This document shows positions 33,601 to 42,400 of a stretch of 56,830 nt of DNA, one piece after another (the stretch's first letter is position 1; each line of letters starts with the position of its first letter). The notes under the pieces were generated by a model. It was not told the DNA's origin. It saw only the letters and a program-made list of their open reading frames with translations, and made no database searches. The position numbers were made by a program, and so were the translations under genes. The stretch is from CAYZXL01 sp964482435 (lineage in GTDB: Bacteria; Auribacterota; JABMQX01), in NCBI GenBank assembly GCA_964482435.1, contig CAYZXL010000027.1, positions 1-56,830 of the forward strand, written 5' to 3'.

Positions 33601-35595
33601 GACGGAGACGAGATTATCGTCCATACTGGAGTCTATAAGGAGAACATCAACTTCTTTGGGAAGAACGTCATGCTCAGGAGCATCGAGCCTTCGGATCCGG
33701 GCGCTGTCGCCAACACGATTCTTGACGGAAGCAAGTCCGGTTCGGCGGTTACGTTCTCCGGCACCGAAAACGAAACGTGCGTCCTCTCCGGCTTCACAAT
33801 CCGCAATGGGAATGCGTTTTATGGCGGCGGAATCTGTGGTGGGTCGTTTGACAGCGCTACCCACGCGGCCATCCAGAATTGCGTCATCGTGGGCAACTCG
33901 GCGGACCAGGGCGGCGGGATCGCGTGCTGCGACGGGATAATCGAGAATAACCTCATATATGGAAACTCGGCTGGCTACGGGGGTGGGGTTCGCTATTGCC
34001 ACGGCATCATCCGGAACTGCACCATCTCCAACAACTCTTCCTCCTGGGGCGGCGGGCTCCATGATTGCGAAGGAACCATACTCAACTGCATCATCTGGGG
34101 CAACATCGCCGACCAGGACCCTCAGATTTACCACTCGAGCGAGCCGACCTATTCCTGCATCCAGGACTGGACAGGAACCGGCGAGGGGAACATCACGACT
34201 TGCCCGTACTTTGTCAGCCCCGAGGAGGGAGATTATCACCTTGAGAGCTGGTCGCCGTGCATTGATTCGGGCGACCCGTCTTCCGATTTCTCAAACGAGC
34301 CGGAGCCGAATGGCGGAAGGGTGGACATGGGGGCGTACGGAAACACGTCGCAGGCCGTGCCGAGATCCGCCGACACCGATTCCGATGGCTTGCCCGACGA
34401 TTGGGAGCTCCGTTGGTTCGCGACCCTCGATCTGGGAGCCGACTCCGACCCCGATGGCGACCAGATTCCCAACAGTGAAGAATATCGCCATGGATGGTCC
34501 CCCACTTCTAAGGCCGGATCACTCGTCGAGAACCTGACCAGCGGAGCCTTCTACCAAACGATTCAGGATGCCCTCGACGAGTCCGCCGACAGAGATGAGA
34601 TTGTTGTCTATCCGGGTCTCTACGAGGAGAACATCTTCTTCGGCGACAAAAATGTGGTGCTGAGGAGCATCATGCCGTTGAATGCCGACATTGTCGCGAA
34701 CACAATCATAGATGGCAGGGGCATCGCTCCCGTCGTCGTCTTCGGCGGCACCGGAGGCTGGACCTGCGTCCTTTCGGGATTCACTATCAGGAACGGTAAG
34801 GCTTCCTACGGGGGAGGCGGGATTTCAGGCTGGGGCACCCACGCGACGGTCCAGAACTGCGTCATCACCGGCAACTCGGCCGGTTGGGAGGGCGGTGGCC
34901 TTTTTAGATTCCACGGCACGATCGAAAACAACCTGATTATCGGCAATTCCGCTCCAGACGGCGGCGGGTTGCGTAATTGCGAGGGCACAATCCGGAACAA
35001 CACGATCGTCAACAACTCGGCTGACTGGGGTTCGGGCCTCTCCGGGTGCTACGCTGCGATCCGCAACTGCATTGTCTGGGGAAACGTCGGCACGCAGAGC
35101 GGCCAAATTGCGTTCTCGCGCGAGCCGTTCTATTCCTGCGTCGAGGGCTGGACTGGAGGCGGTGAGGGAAACATCGCCGAAGCCCCGTTGTTTGTTGATC
35201 CCGCTAACGGCAATTTCCGTCTTTTGCCTTCCTCGCCGTGCATTGATGCTGGAGACAACGCCGCCGCCAATCCGGGTGATAGCGACCTCGCTGGCATGCA
35301 CAGAGTCATGTACGGCGGAAAGAGCCTCACCGTTGACATGGGCGCTTGTGAATACTACGTCAACCAGTTGCAGACCGACGACGTTGCGGGGACAGTAACC
35401 CTGACCTGGAGCTCCCTCGGCAACAAGTCATACTCGATCTTCTACTCCGATGACCTCGTCGCATGGCGCCTCGCCGACGAGAATGTCCTATCTGACGGCT
35501 ACGCGACAACCTCCTGGATTGACGACGGCTCGAAGACCGGCACGCCGCTCTCTGCGGCTGTACGTAGATTCTTCCGCGTCGTCGAAAATCCGTAA
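30679..35595 (+). CDS. giant four-module secreted beta-helix protein, gene 4
   Basis: 1638 residues from ATG 30679 (GAGAGGTG upstream; an in-frame ATG at 30571 would place 36 non-signal residues before the signal peptide). Signal: RVLRFLSIALGGLLSCLYPHS. Four helix modules (~27-440, ~505-895, ~955-1225, ~1280-1555) each enter with a TIQ..L.E..DGDEIVVYPG..-like strand. Each then runs through C-x-G-x-I-x-N-N coils and closes with SPCIDSGDPSSN...DMGAYGN. Three linkers (~449-494, ~902-944, ~1231-1272) read D-x-D-x-DGLPDDWEL, then DPDGD, and look like calcium-binding TSP3/EF-hand segments. The end module (~1567-1638) matches those of genes 2 and 3. It arose by module duplication; modules 2-4 are closest to each other. 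Predicted extracellular, glycan- or surface-binding; no catalytic site is assignable. Confidence 0.9.
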   Translation: MRVLRFLSIALGGLLSCLYPHSAVPITWYVDGGVSESGGGQSREGAFRKIQEGIDAASDGDTVIVAEGIYVESIHFGGKNIVLRSTDPFDRAIMANTVIDGNHSYRVVNLSGTEDETCVVSGFTIRNGGGVCGGDSENHSRATIQSNAITDNNAAQGAGIAYCDGVIQNNLIRNNESWSGAGGLHDCDGVIQNNVIIGNGSFADDAAGGLTHCSGLIQNNVIVGNSSSSMNSSGGGLAYCHGTIQNNTISGNSSNAEGGGGLDHCNGTIQNNAVTANHAMHGGGIARCHGTIQGNTVSENEFGGLYECQGVIQNNTVAGNSGDGVFNCGGIIQNNTIAENSGWGLRGCEGTIVNCIVWGNTQGRVDQVFETSDPVYSCIEHWAGGGEGNISFYPHFVDPDARDYHLQTWSPCIDAGYPGSSFSREPQPNGGRINMGSYGNTPEAASKSPDADADGLPDDWELHAFGNLDADAFDDPDGDHVPNITEYRYGWNPTAAPENLVENLTKGKWYPVIQVALDEAEDGDEIVVYPGTYRENINFFGKNVLLRSTDPWDVGVVASTIIDGNEAGSVVTFSGTETGDCFLSGFTIRKGYGGSWPAAGGGICGGTRTNHSRATIENNVLADNNASEGGGIAFCDGVILNNAITGNQAGGGGGIAYCDGAIVNNTISENSATIGGGLSGCGGLIGDNVISGNFGHGGGGGLSGCGGIIQNNLITKNWTEQDESRGGGLWGCNGTIRHNVISNNRSRCHGAGGLSGCNGVIENNLIIGNSSTGGGGGLSDCNGTIVNNTIAENEGSGLWSCTGTIRNCIIWGNAPTNQPQLSQSSQPTYCCVQNWVGGGEGNIGLNPHFVDPENGDFQLQSWSPCIDSGDPSSNYFDEPQPTGLRIDMGAYGNTPEATSKSPDTDSDGLPDDWELRWFGNLGLDAASDPDGDHIDNLTEYHHGWSPNMPSVTLAENMTKNLRYETIQAAICESTDGDEIIVHTGVYKENINFFGKNVMLRSIEPSDPGAVANTILDGSKSGSAVTFSGTENETCVLSGFTIRNGNAFYGGGICGGSFDSATHAAIQNCVIVGNSADQGGGIACCDGIIENNLIYGNSAGYGGGVRYCHGIIRNCTISNNSSSWGGGLHDCEGTILNCIIWGNIADQDPQIYHSSEPTYSCIQDWTGTGEGNITTCPYFVSPEEGDYHLESWSPCIDSGDPSSDFSNEPEPNGGRVDMGAYGNTSQAVPRSADTDSDGLPDDWELRWFATLDLGADSDPDGDQIPNSEEYRHGWSPTSKAGSLVENLTSGAFYQTIQDALDESADRDEIVVYPGLYEENIFFGDKNVVLRSIMPLNADIVANTIIDGRGIAPVVVFGGTGGWTCVLSGFTIRNGKASYGGGGISGWGTHATVQNCVITGNSAGWEGGGLFRFHGTIENNLIIGNSAPDGGGLRNCEGTIRNNTIVNNSADWGSGLSGCYAAIRNCIVWGNVGTQSGQIAFSREPFYSCVEGWTGGGEGNIAEAPLFVDPANGNFRLLPSSPCIDAGDNAAANPGDSDLAGMHRVMYGGKSLTVDMGACEYYVNQLQTDDVAGTVTLTWSSLGNKSYSIFYSDDLVAWRLADENVLSDGYATTSWIDDGSKTGTPLSAAVRRFFRVVENP
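32026..32160 (+). repeat. linker repeat 1 (calcium-binding-like DxDxDGLPDDWEL)
   Basis: First of three near-identical coding segments joining helix modules of gene 4. It encodes DADADGLPDDWELHAFGN followed by DDPDGDHVPNITEYRYGWNP. The other copies are at 33385-33510 and 34373-34495. The acidic spacing suggests calcium binding, which would rigidify module junctions outside the cell. Confidence 0.75.
33385..33510 (+). repeat. linker repeat 2
   Basis: Encodes DTDSDGLPDDWELRWFGN, then DPDGDHIDNLTEYHHGWSP. It is closer to linker 3 than to linker 1, matching the order of module duplication. Confidence 0.75.
34373..34495 (+). repeat. linker repeat 3
   Basis: Encodes DTDSDGLPDDWELRWFAT, then DPDGDQIPNSEEYRHGWSP. 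Confidence 0.75.
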
Positions 35596-35650
35596 GGTAA
35601 TTGTCGGTCTCCCCGTGGAGCACCCAGGGAGCGATTGACCGGTTTGGGAG

Positions 35651-35667
35651 GGAGCAGAGACTGCTCC
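35651..35667. terminator. short perfect hairpin between convergent genes
   Basis: GGAGCAG, loop AGA, CTGCTCC in the 162-bp convergent gap between helix gene 4 and the TolC-like gene. No T-tract follows, so termination is only suggested by position. Confidence 0.3.
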
Positions 35668-35757
35668 GCTGCAACGGACGCGACCCCGGGCGGTTTCACT
35701 GCCCTGCTTCGATTGCCCTCCCTGGACTCCGCTGCCATCACTTTCCTGTTATGACGA

Positions 35758-37413
35758 CTACGACCCGTGCGAAGAGTCCACCGGCTCGCGCCCGGGAGCT
35801 GAAATGCCACGCCTCTCAAGCAACGATCCCTCCAGCCGGTACAGGTCAACGAGGGCTTTAAGGTGATTCACGAGTGCTTCAACCTCAGAAATCTGGCTGG
35901 CGACGAGGTCACGCTGAGCCTGTGCGATAAGGAGGCTGGTTGATTTGCCGACCCGAAATTTCTCGGTTTCAGCGCGCAGCTTTTCTTCCTGGAGTTTGCG
36001 GGTGGCAGAAGTGGCGGCGACTTGCTCTCTGGCTCGGTTGACCTCGATGCAGGCAGAACGTACGTCCACCTCGACAAGCTGCGCGAGGTTTCCGACGGCT
36101 TCCTCGCTTTCCCGGCGACTGAGGATTGCCCGGCGGTGACGTGCCTCGGCATCCCGATTGCCGAAGGGGTATTCGAAGGTCAGACCCACCTGAACATCAT
36201 AGTTGTCTTCGTCGAGGTTTCCCAGGGAGCGTCCAAACGAGTTCGCGTAACCGCTCTTCCCAAGAGTTACGAAAAAATCCATTTTGGGTAGAAGTCCGTT
36301 CTTTGTTTTGACAATTTCAAGGTCGCCCCGTTTGATTCCCAGCCGTGCCTGATTCAAGTCGGGCCGCATCTGGAGAGCGACCTGAACGTGCGATTCGACA
36401 TCATCCAGCGGGGCGCTGGGCGCGACGGGCTGGTCCTGAAGGACGACCTCTCTCTCCCAGGCCTTCGCCCCCCGAGGACTGGTCAGCCGCAGCAAGCGTA
36501 AGCGGGTTGTAGCCAGACTGCTGTTAGCATTAATCAAGTCCTCCTTGCGGAGGGCCTCTTCTGCTTGAGCTGCCGCAAGCTCAGTTTCGGGCAACGTTCC
36601 AATCTGGATTCTTTCGACAGTTTCATTGAGCTGGTCCTGAGCCAGCTTGAGGGATTGAGCGTAGATTTCGATTCGCCGCTCCGCGAGAGCGTAGTCCCAG
36701 TAGGTTGCTTCAACTTCCGCGATGAGGGATTCAGCAAAGCCACGCAACTCGTACTGCGAGGTGAGCGTATCAATTCGGGCCTGGCGAAGGCTTGCCAGGT
36801 TTACCCCTGTTCCAAAGCCCCGGAGGATAGCCTGGGTCAGAGTTAGCCCGACGCGTGTCGTAGCAAAAGAATCGGCGTAGAGCGTCGAGTCGGTGAGATC
36901 GGCCGTGCTCTCGAGGGCAACCGTCGTGCCGGTGGGAAGGAATGTATCGAGCGATAGCTTTCCGGAGGTGTTCTGTGAGGAGAGGCTTTCCGTACCTGTT
37001 CCGGCCCGGGCGAGGCGTTCAGCATCCGCTCGCCGGTTCGATGCTGTCGCCCCCACGGTCGGGTCAAACACAGCGCGTTCCTGCTCTTCGAACGTACGGC
37101 GAATGGCAGGTTTTAGCCGCTGGACGCGAAACGCCTTATTGTTTTCCACTGCGAGGAGGATTGTGTTCTCGACCGTCAGCTTCAACGGCCCTTCGGGGGG
37201 CACAAGAGGCGGCGTAGCCGAAGGCTCGCCCCCTGGAGGAGGCGTTTCGGGGGAGGTTGCTTCCGCAGCTTCAGCAACGCCCTTTTGAGAAACGGGGCCG
37301 ACGTTGTCCTCGTACTCGCCAGTACGGAGCGACGCGCAAGATGTCAACCACAGGCAAGCCGCGGTGAGGAGGAGAAGGCGAGAAAGGTTTGCAGAGCGTT
37401 TCTGTGGGAACAT
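35758..37413 (-). CDS. TolC-family outer-membrane efflux lipoprotein
   Basis: 551 residues from ATG 37413, chosen for GGAGGAAAATCCC upstream; an ATG 39 bases earlier lacks this. The signal ends in a lipobox, LTSC, so the mature protein is lipid-anchored. Two outer-membrane-efflux-protein repeats follow: ENTILLAVENNKAFRVQRLKP, LTLTQAILRGFGTGVNLASLRQA, then RPDLNQARLGIKRGD, VGLTFEYPFGNRDAEARHRRA and a long coiled helix to the end. This is the trimeric exit duct for the RND pump encoded just upstream (114-bp gap). The N-terminal Pro/Glu-rich spacer (~25-65) is variable. The 3' end faces helix gene 4. Confidence 0.92.
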   Translation of the reverse strand: MFPQKRSANLSRLLLLTAACLWLTSCASLRTGEYEDNVGPVSQKGVAEAAEATSPETPPPGGEPSATPPLVPPEGPLKLTVENTILLAVENNKAFRVQRLKPAIRRTFEEQERAVFDPTVGATASNRRADAERLARAGTGTESLSSQNTSGKLSLDTFLPTGTTVALESTADLTDSTLYADSFATTRVGLTLTQAILRGFGTGVNLASLRQARIDTLTSQYELRGFAESLIAEVEATYWDYALAERRIEIYAQSLKLAQDQLNETVERIQIGTLPETELAAAQAEEALRKEDLINANSSLATTRLRLLRLTSPRGAKAWEREVVLQDQPVAPSAPLDDVESHVQVALQMRPDLNQARLGIKRGDLEIVKTKNGLLPKMDFFVTLGKSGYANSFGRSLGNLDEDNYDVQVGLTFEYPFGNRDAEARHRRAILSRRESEEAVGNLAQLVEVDVRSACIEVNRAREQVAATSATRKLQEEKLRAETEKFRVGKSTSLLIAQAQRDLVASQISEVEALVNHLKALVDLYRLEGSLLERRGISAPGREPVDSSHGS

Positions 37414-37527
37414 GTGGGATTTTCCTCCTTCATTGGGAACCCAGGGCTTCATTGAACAAGACGCAGCCCTGTGCCGTTTGGGTTTACCCGCCCCGGGTCG
37501 AGTCGAGAATTTCGTTTTCCATCCGGG

Positions 37528-40500
37528 CTACGAGACCGGAGGACTCGCTACGGCAATCCCGTTGTCGGCCGGGGCTGTCAAAGGGACATCGCCTGCTTGT
37601 TGGTCCGTTTTTGTGGGGCGACGCTCGAAGATGGAGTACACAACCGGGACGAACACAAGCGTAATGAACGTCGCGCTCGTCAGTCCTCCGATGACCGTTC
37701 TGGCTAAGGGAGCCTGCGCCTCACCGCCTTCGCCGAGCCCCAGAGCGAGAGGCACCAGGCCCAGAACAGTCGTCAATGAAGTCATAAGAATAGGCCGCAG
37801 CCGCCTTCGGCCAGCCTCTTCAATGGCATCCCGGAGAGGCATCCTGTCGCGGCGGCGAAGGAGATTCGTATGGTCCACGAGCAAGATGGCATTATTGACG
37901 ACAATTCCGCCGAGCATTATGCAGCCGATGAACGACTGGATATTGAAGGTTGTGTTGGTGAGGAAAAGAGTCAGAATGACGCCGATGGCCGCCAGGGGCA
38001 CGGAGAACATGACCACGAATGGGTCGCGGAGCGACTCGTACTGGCATGCCATTACCATATAGACCAGGACCAGCGACAGGATAAGGCTCAGAAGCAGCTC
38101 GCCGAAGGCCTTCTGCTGCTCTTCATAATCCCCAGCAAAACTGATAGCGAAATCTCGCGGCAAGGGGATCGAGCGAAGCTTTTCCCTGATGTCGGAAATA
38201 ATGGAACCCATAGCCCGCCCGGTGATATTTGCGGATACCATTATGACTCGCTCCTGGTCAACCCTTTCGACCCGGACGGGACCGCTTCGCGGCCGGGCCT
38301 CGACAACGTTTCGCAGGACGACGGGCTGCCCGTCCGCATTTGTCAACGTCAGGTCAAGGATTTCGCGCAGGTCCATGCGCTCGGAGTCCTTGACTGTTAC
38401 GAGAATTGTATACTCATCCCCTGCCTCGCGGTAGTAGCCAGCCTGCGTCCCCGACAATACGGTTTGAAGCATGTTCGCAATCTGGGAGACGGTTAGTTTC
38501 ATGTCCGCCACTTTTTGCCGGTCAACGATGATTATTTCCTCCGGGCTGCCCGACTCGCGGCTCACCAGAGCATCCGTAACGCCATCCACCTCCTCCACCA
38601 GTTCCTTGACGCGCTTGGCCAAGTCATCAGCGGTCGCAAGGTCGTAACCGCGGATTCGCACTTCGACCCTTTCGCCTCCTCGGGTGGCCATGCGCAGCAG
38701 GAACAATCCTTGTCCGGCGCGAGTTCGAATCGTGACCCCGGGGAGATTCATAAGCTTCTGTCGGAGAAGCGCCGCGATTTCCTCGCTTGACCGCGACCGC
38801 TCAGCCTGCGGCTTGAGGGCAATCCTCATCTCTCCCGTATGGGAGCCCGTAGCCATCCAGCCTGCACCTCCTACGGAGGTGACCGTATTCATAGTTTCAG
38901 GAACGGCGGCTGCGACGACGCCTTCGATGGTTTTAAACTTCTCATCGAGAATCTCCAGCCTCGTGCCGACTTCCATCTCTGCGCTGACCCGGACTTCGCC
39001 CTCGTCAGAGCTCGGCATCATTTCAACTCCGATCATGCGGATCAATGCTAAGCTTCCCACGAGAAGAGCGACCGTTCCTACCACAACCACCGTGCGATGG
39101 TCGAGGGCGCTGTGAAGAAGACGCCTGTAGCCCTCTTCCAGGCGCGCGAACCAGCGGCCGCTGATACGAAATATCTTGCTGGCCAGGGTCTCCTTGCCTG
39201 TGAGGCCAACTGAGGTCGGCGGCAGTATCTTCGCAGCGAGCATTGGCACCAGGGTAACGGCCATGGCAAGGGAGCACATCAGAGAGAAACTAATTACTAC
39301 CGAGAGTTGTTTGAACATCACTCCGGCCATTCCGCGGACGAAGATCAACGGGAGAAAAACCACCACGGTTGTCAAGGTGCTCGCCATTATGGCAGCGGTG
39401 ACTTCCTCGCTGCCCATGATCGCTACTCGGTCTGGCGCCCCCCCCGACTGCCGCAGGCGAAAAATGTTCTCCAGGACCACGATGGCGTTATCCACAAGCA
39501 TCCCGACACCCAATGCCAGGCCCCCAAGCGTCATGATGTTCAAGGTGAACCCGCTGAAATACATCAGGACGAAGGTTGCCACTATGGAAATAGGTATAGC
39601 GGTGGCAATAATGACGGTGCTGCGAACGTTGCGGAGAAAGAAGAGCAGGACAAGAATTGCCAGGAGTCCGCCATAGACCGCCGCTGAGCCGACATTCCTG
39701 ATAGAGCGCTGGATGTAATCGGAGGTATCAATAATCGTAACCAGACTGATCTGAGGTATGTCCCGGTTGATTCGATCAATCTCCTTCAGGACTCGGCGAG
39801 CAACTTCGACGGTGTTTGTCCCGGACTGCTTGTTGACCGCGAGTCGAACGCCCGGACGGCCATTCACCCTCACAATCCGGGTCACCTTTTGCCATGAATC
39901 CTCGATGCTGGCTATCTGCCTGAGTTGAATCGGTGCACCCTCGCGAATGGCGACTACCGTATCTTGTAACTGGTCCAGGCTGGTGTATTCACCGGCAGTG
40001 CGGACTGTCACCTCGAAGTTTCCTCGGTCTATTGTTCCCCCAGGCAGGTTGACGTTCTCTGCGAGGATGCGGCTCAGGATCTGATCGAGCGGCAGGCCCA
40101 GAGCTTTGATTTTGTCAGGGTAGAGATTAACGTGGATCTCTCGGTCGAGGCCGCCATGGACATCGAGCGCTGCCACACCCGGCACCCGCTCGATGCGGTA
40201 TTTGATCTGGTCGTCAATGACATGCCGGAGCTGCACCGGGTCGAGATTGCTTGCCACGCCGAGAATCAGAATCGGGAAGCTCGCCAGGTCGAATTTCCGT
40301 AATACGGGTCGCTCCACTTCTTCGGGAAGGCGTGGCATGACGCGGTCGAGGCGGTCGCGGACGTCGTTTGCCGCGGCATCGAGGTCTGTGCCCCAGGAGA
40401 ATCTCGGGCGCACGTTGCTGACGCCCTCCGTTGATATGGAGAAGACCTCCTCCACGCCGGGGACCGCGCTTATCGCCTCTTCGATCGGGCGTGTGATCAG

Positions 40501-40683
40501 TTCTTCCATCTCTTCCGGGCTGGCGTTCTCATACTCGGTGGTGACACTCAGAGTTGGAAACGTGATATCGGGCATCAGGTCAATGGGAAGTCGCATCAAG
40601 GAGATTGCGCCCAGAATTATCACGATGAGTGTTACCATGACGGTGAAAATGGGCCGATGTATGGCAAGCTGAGTCAGCTTCAT
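37528..40683 (-). CDS. RND efflux permease, AcrB/HAE1-like
   Basis: 1051 residues with the RND layout: TM1 (FTVMVTLIVIILGAISLM), a first porter domain beginning PDITFPTLSVTTEYENASPEEME, six TMs from ~330, a second porter domain and C-terminal TMs (VYMVMACQYESLRDPFVVMFS, LVYMV, GEGGEAQAPLARTVIGGL). In TM4 the proton-relay motif reads GVGMLVDNAIVVLENI: one Asp followed by Asn, rather than the Asp-Asp of classical AcrB. This is common in the broad uncharacterised HAE1-related groups. It overlaps the adaptor stop by 4 bp (ATGA). Substrates are unknown; multidrug, lipid or siderophore export are typical. Confidence 0.93.
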   Translation of the reverse strand: MKLTQLAIHRPIFTVMVTLIVIILGAISLMRLPIDLMPDITFPTLSVTTEYENASPEEMEELITRPIEEAISAVPGVEEVFSISTEGVSNVRPRFSWGTDLDAAANDVRDRLDRVMPRLPEEVERPVLRKFDLASFPILILGVASNLDPVQLRHVIDDQIKYRIERVPGVAALDVHGGLDREIHVNLYPDKIKALGLPLDQILSRILAENVNLPGGTIDRGNFEVTVRTAGEYTSLDQLQDTVVAIREGAPIQLRQIASIEDSWQKVTRIVRVNGRPGVRLAVNKQSGTNTVEVARRVLKEIDRINRDIPQISLVTIIDTSDYIQRSIRNVGSAAVYGGLLAILVLLFFLRNVRSTVIIATAIPISIVATFVLMYFSGFTLNIMTLGGLALGVGMLVDNAIVVLENIFRLRQSGGAPDRVAIMGSEEVTAAIMASTLTTVVVFLPLIFVRGMAGVMFKQLSVVISFSLMCSLAMAVTLVPMLAAKILPPTSVGLTGKETLASKIFRISGRWFARLEEGYRRLLHSALDHRTVVVVGTVALLVGSLALIRMIGVEMMPSSDEGEVRVSAEMEVGTRLEILDEKFKTIEGVVAAAVPETMNTVTSVGGAGWMATGSHTGEMRIALKPQAERSRSSEEIAALLRQKLMNLPGVTIRTRAGQGLFLLRMATRGGERVEVRIRGYDLATADDLAKRVKELVEEVDGVTDALVSRESGSPEEIIIVDRQKVADMKLTVSQIANMLQTVLSGTQAGYYREAGDEYTILVTVKDSERMDLREILDLTLTNADGQPVVLRNVVEARPRSGPVRVERVDQERVIMVSANITGRAMGSIISDIREKLRSIPLPRDFAISFAGDYEEQQKAFGELLLSLILSLVLVYMVMACQYESLRDPFVVMFSVPLAAIGVILTLFLTNTTFNIQSFIGCIMLGGIVVNNAILLVDHTNLLRRRDRMPLRDAIEEAGRRRLRPILMTSLTTVLGLVPLALGLGEGGEAQAPLARTVIGGLTSATFITLVFVPVVYSIFERRPTKTDQQAGDVPLTAPADNGIAVASPPVS

Positions 40684-41909
40684 CGGTTTCCTCCGGTCTG
40701 CGTCTGTTTCCGTTCGCTCGATATATCAGGAGAGGCCGGGGAACCCACAGGCCGCGAAGCGGGCAATATAATGGAAGAGCGGTCTTCAAGAAGGTGCTGC
40801 CCCATGGTCACGACCGCGCCAGTAAGAAGAGGTTCCACGACTTCCGCCTGGGCAATATTGATTATGCCGAGTCTCACCGGGACGAAGTGAGCTTTCATTT
40901 TCTCTCTATCCGCCAGAAAAACTCCCTGGAGGCCACCTCGCTTGACAAGGGCAGCCACAGGAACGACAGTTGCGTTTTCGTGCCGAGCAAACTCGATCTC
41001 CGCGCGGATAAACATACCGGGTTTGAGGAGACCTTCCGGGTTGGGGACCTCGATTTCTACCCTTGCCTGGCGAGAAGTCTCCCTCAGCAGAGGTGCTACG
41101 CGAACAATCTTGCCCTTGAAAGTAGTGTCAGGGACCGCGTCGGTGGTCATGACCGCTTCCTGTCCAACCTGCACCTGAGAATAGTCGCGTTCGATGACGT
41201 GGATGACCGCTGTCAGGGGATTTATCTCAAGGATCGAAACGATGGGAGCATTGGGCTTCAACATCTCCCCCTCGTCCACAAACCGCTCACCAACGACTCT
41301 GAGTTCGTCTCCGTCCTCCCACAATGCCTGGATTTGCGTATAGGAGAATCGTACCTGGGCTGCGTTCAGGGCAGCCTCCTTTTCGGCGACCTGCGCCAGG
41401 GCGACTCTGTACTTGGCTTCCTGGGCATTGTACCGGGCCTGGGCGATGTCGAGTTCCGATTCGGATGCTATTTTTTTCTCACGAAGCGTCCGCACCCTGT
41501 CGAACTCGCGCTCGGCAACGTTCAAAGCGCTCAAGCAGTCTTCCACGTTGGCGGAGGCCACCTCCAACTCCGCCCGGGCCTGTTCCACCTGCTGGAAGTA
41601 CTCGTCGTCATCGAGAAGAGCAATTGGGTCGCCGCGTTTGACCCGGTCTCCGATATGGACCAAGAGTCTCTCCAATCGTCCGGTAATCTTCGGTGCAACT
41701 ATGAACTGCGATTTCGGCAACAACGTGCCGGTGAAAACTCCGACATCCCGGATGGTACTCTTCTGAACAGGCGTTACCTCCACAGCCACAGCGGCGCTCC
41801 CTCGCCGGCGGTCAAAGCCCTTTGCCGACGCAGATAGCTTTTTGTGGACTCGCCAACCGATAAGCCCTGCAACTGCCAGAATAAGCACGAGCGCAATTAC
41901 CTTTTTCAT
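40680..41909 (-). CDS. RND periplasmic adaptor (membrane fusion protein)
   Basis: 409 residues from ATG 41909 (AAAGGTAACTTG upstream; the preceding TTG is also in frame). One N-terminal membrane anchor (KKVIALVLILAVAGLIGW) is followed by the lipoyl half-motif GRLERLLVHIGDRVKRGDPIALLDD, an alpha-hairpin coiled coil (~100-190), a second lipoyl half, a beta-barrel (PLTAVIHVIERDYSQVQVGQ) and a membrane-proximal domain (VVPVAALVKRGGLQGVFL). It bridges the permease to the TolC-like duct. It is first in the three-gene efflux operon, with a 4-bp overlap into the permease gene. The last ~30 residues are polar and unstructured. Confidence 0.93.
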   Translation of the reverse strand: MKKVIALVLILAVAGLIGWRVHKKLSASAKGFDRRRGSAAVAVEVTPVQKSTIRDVGVFTGTLLPKSQFIVAPKITGRLERLLVHIGDRVKRGDPIALLDDDEYFQQVEQARAELEVASANVEDCLSALNVAEREFDRVRTLREKKIASESELDIAQARYNAQEAKYRVALAQVAEKEAALNAAQVRFSYTQIQALWEDGDELRVVGERFVDEGEMLKPNAPIVSILEINPLTAVIHVIERDYSQVQVGQEAVMTTDAVPDTTFKGKIVRVAPLLRETSRQARVEIEVPNPEGLLKPGMFIRAEIEFARHENATVVPVAALVKRGGLQGVFLADREKMKAHFVPVRLGIINIAQAEVVEPLLTGAVVTMGQHLLEDRSSIILPASRPVGSPASPDISSERKQTQTGGNR

Positions 41910-42140
41910 CAAGTTACCTTTCGGCTGTCACCGCACCAGCCCCACCCCGGCACTGGGTGCCGTTGCAGCGAGGCGCAATGGCAGTGCGGAACAAATCTAA
42001 GCTTGAGGCACAGCCCATGAGCTAAGTTCGCTCATCGGGCTTTGCGCCCTCCTCCGGTGTTCGGTGCCACACCCATCCTTGCCTGGCCAGCGCTGCGTCC
42101 GGGATGCAACTCAACAAGCACACACTGGAGAGACAGGGCA

Positions 42141-42146
42141 ATTATA
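42141..42146 (-). promoter_or_regulatory. -10-like element upstream of the efflux operon
   Basis: A perfect TATAAT on the minus strand about 230 bases before the adaptor ATG. No matching TTGACA at the right spacing was found, so this is weak. Confidence 0.25.
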
Positions 42147-42250
42147 CTCAGAAAATGAAATTTCGCCACGTTTGCTGTTGGCGAAGGAAAGTTTAGCATC
42201 CCACCCCGGGACGGAACTCAGCATGCGGGGCCAACGCCAAGCCTCACGGG

Positions 42251-42330
42251 CTTTTGAGGAGGAGGCGGATTTTTTGCTCGAGGTTTGGGGGGAGGGGCTT
42301 CACATCGAGTTTGCGCGCGGGCTGCTCTGG
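42251..42330. repeat. long direct repeat flanking the R-M cassette, left copy
   Basis: This 80-bp stretch aligns without gaps to 44481-44560 (offset 2230) with 72 identities by hand count. On the minus strand it encodes PEQPARKLDVKPLPPNLEQK and a short variable end, i.e. the last ~27 residues of the helicase encoded at 44468-46900, but here without the rest of the gene. It is the orphan copy. Confidence 0.85.
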
Positions 42331-42400
42331 CGGGGGAGCTTGGGAGGCAGCGCACAGAGCCACGCCACGGGAGGCGGCACGGCGGCGCCGCCGCCTTGCT

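Larger units (their letters stand above)
41910..42400. other. intergenic region between the efflux operon and the R-M cassette
   Basis: About 490 bp. It contains a hairpin (GCCCATGAGC / GCTCATCGGGC, about 42017-42044), a TATAAT-like -10 on the minus strand (42141-42146), and the left copy of the helicase-tail repeat (42251-42330). No intact gene was seen. A minus-strand frame through the repeat encodes the orphan helicase tail only. Confidence 0.5.

Noticed and set aside
31140..35100. Regularly spaced short repeats suggestive of a CRISPR array
   Set aside because: The repeats are degenerate, in frame and encode beta-helix coils; there are no invariant repeats, unique spacers or cas genes.
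7000..41000. Possible avoidance of GATATC by the EcoRV-like system
   Set aside because: Several GATATC sites are present (for example near 14714, 18777, 27954, 30305 and 40564), so depletion is not evident by eye; a proper count against expectation was not possible.
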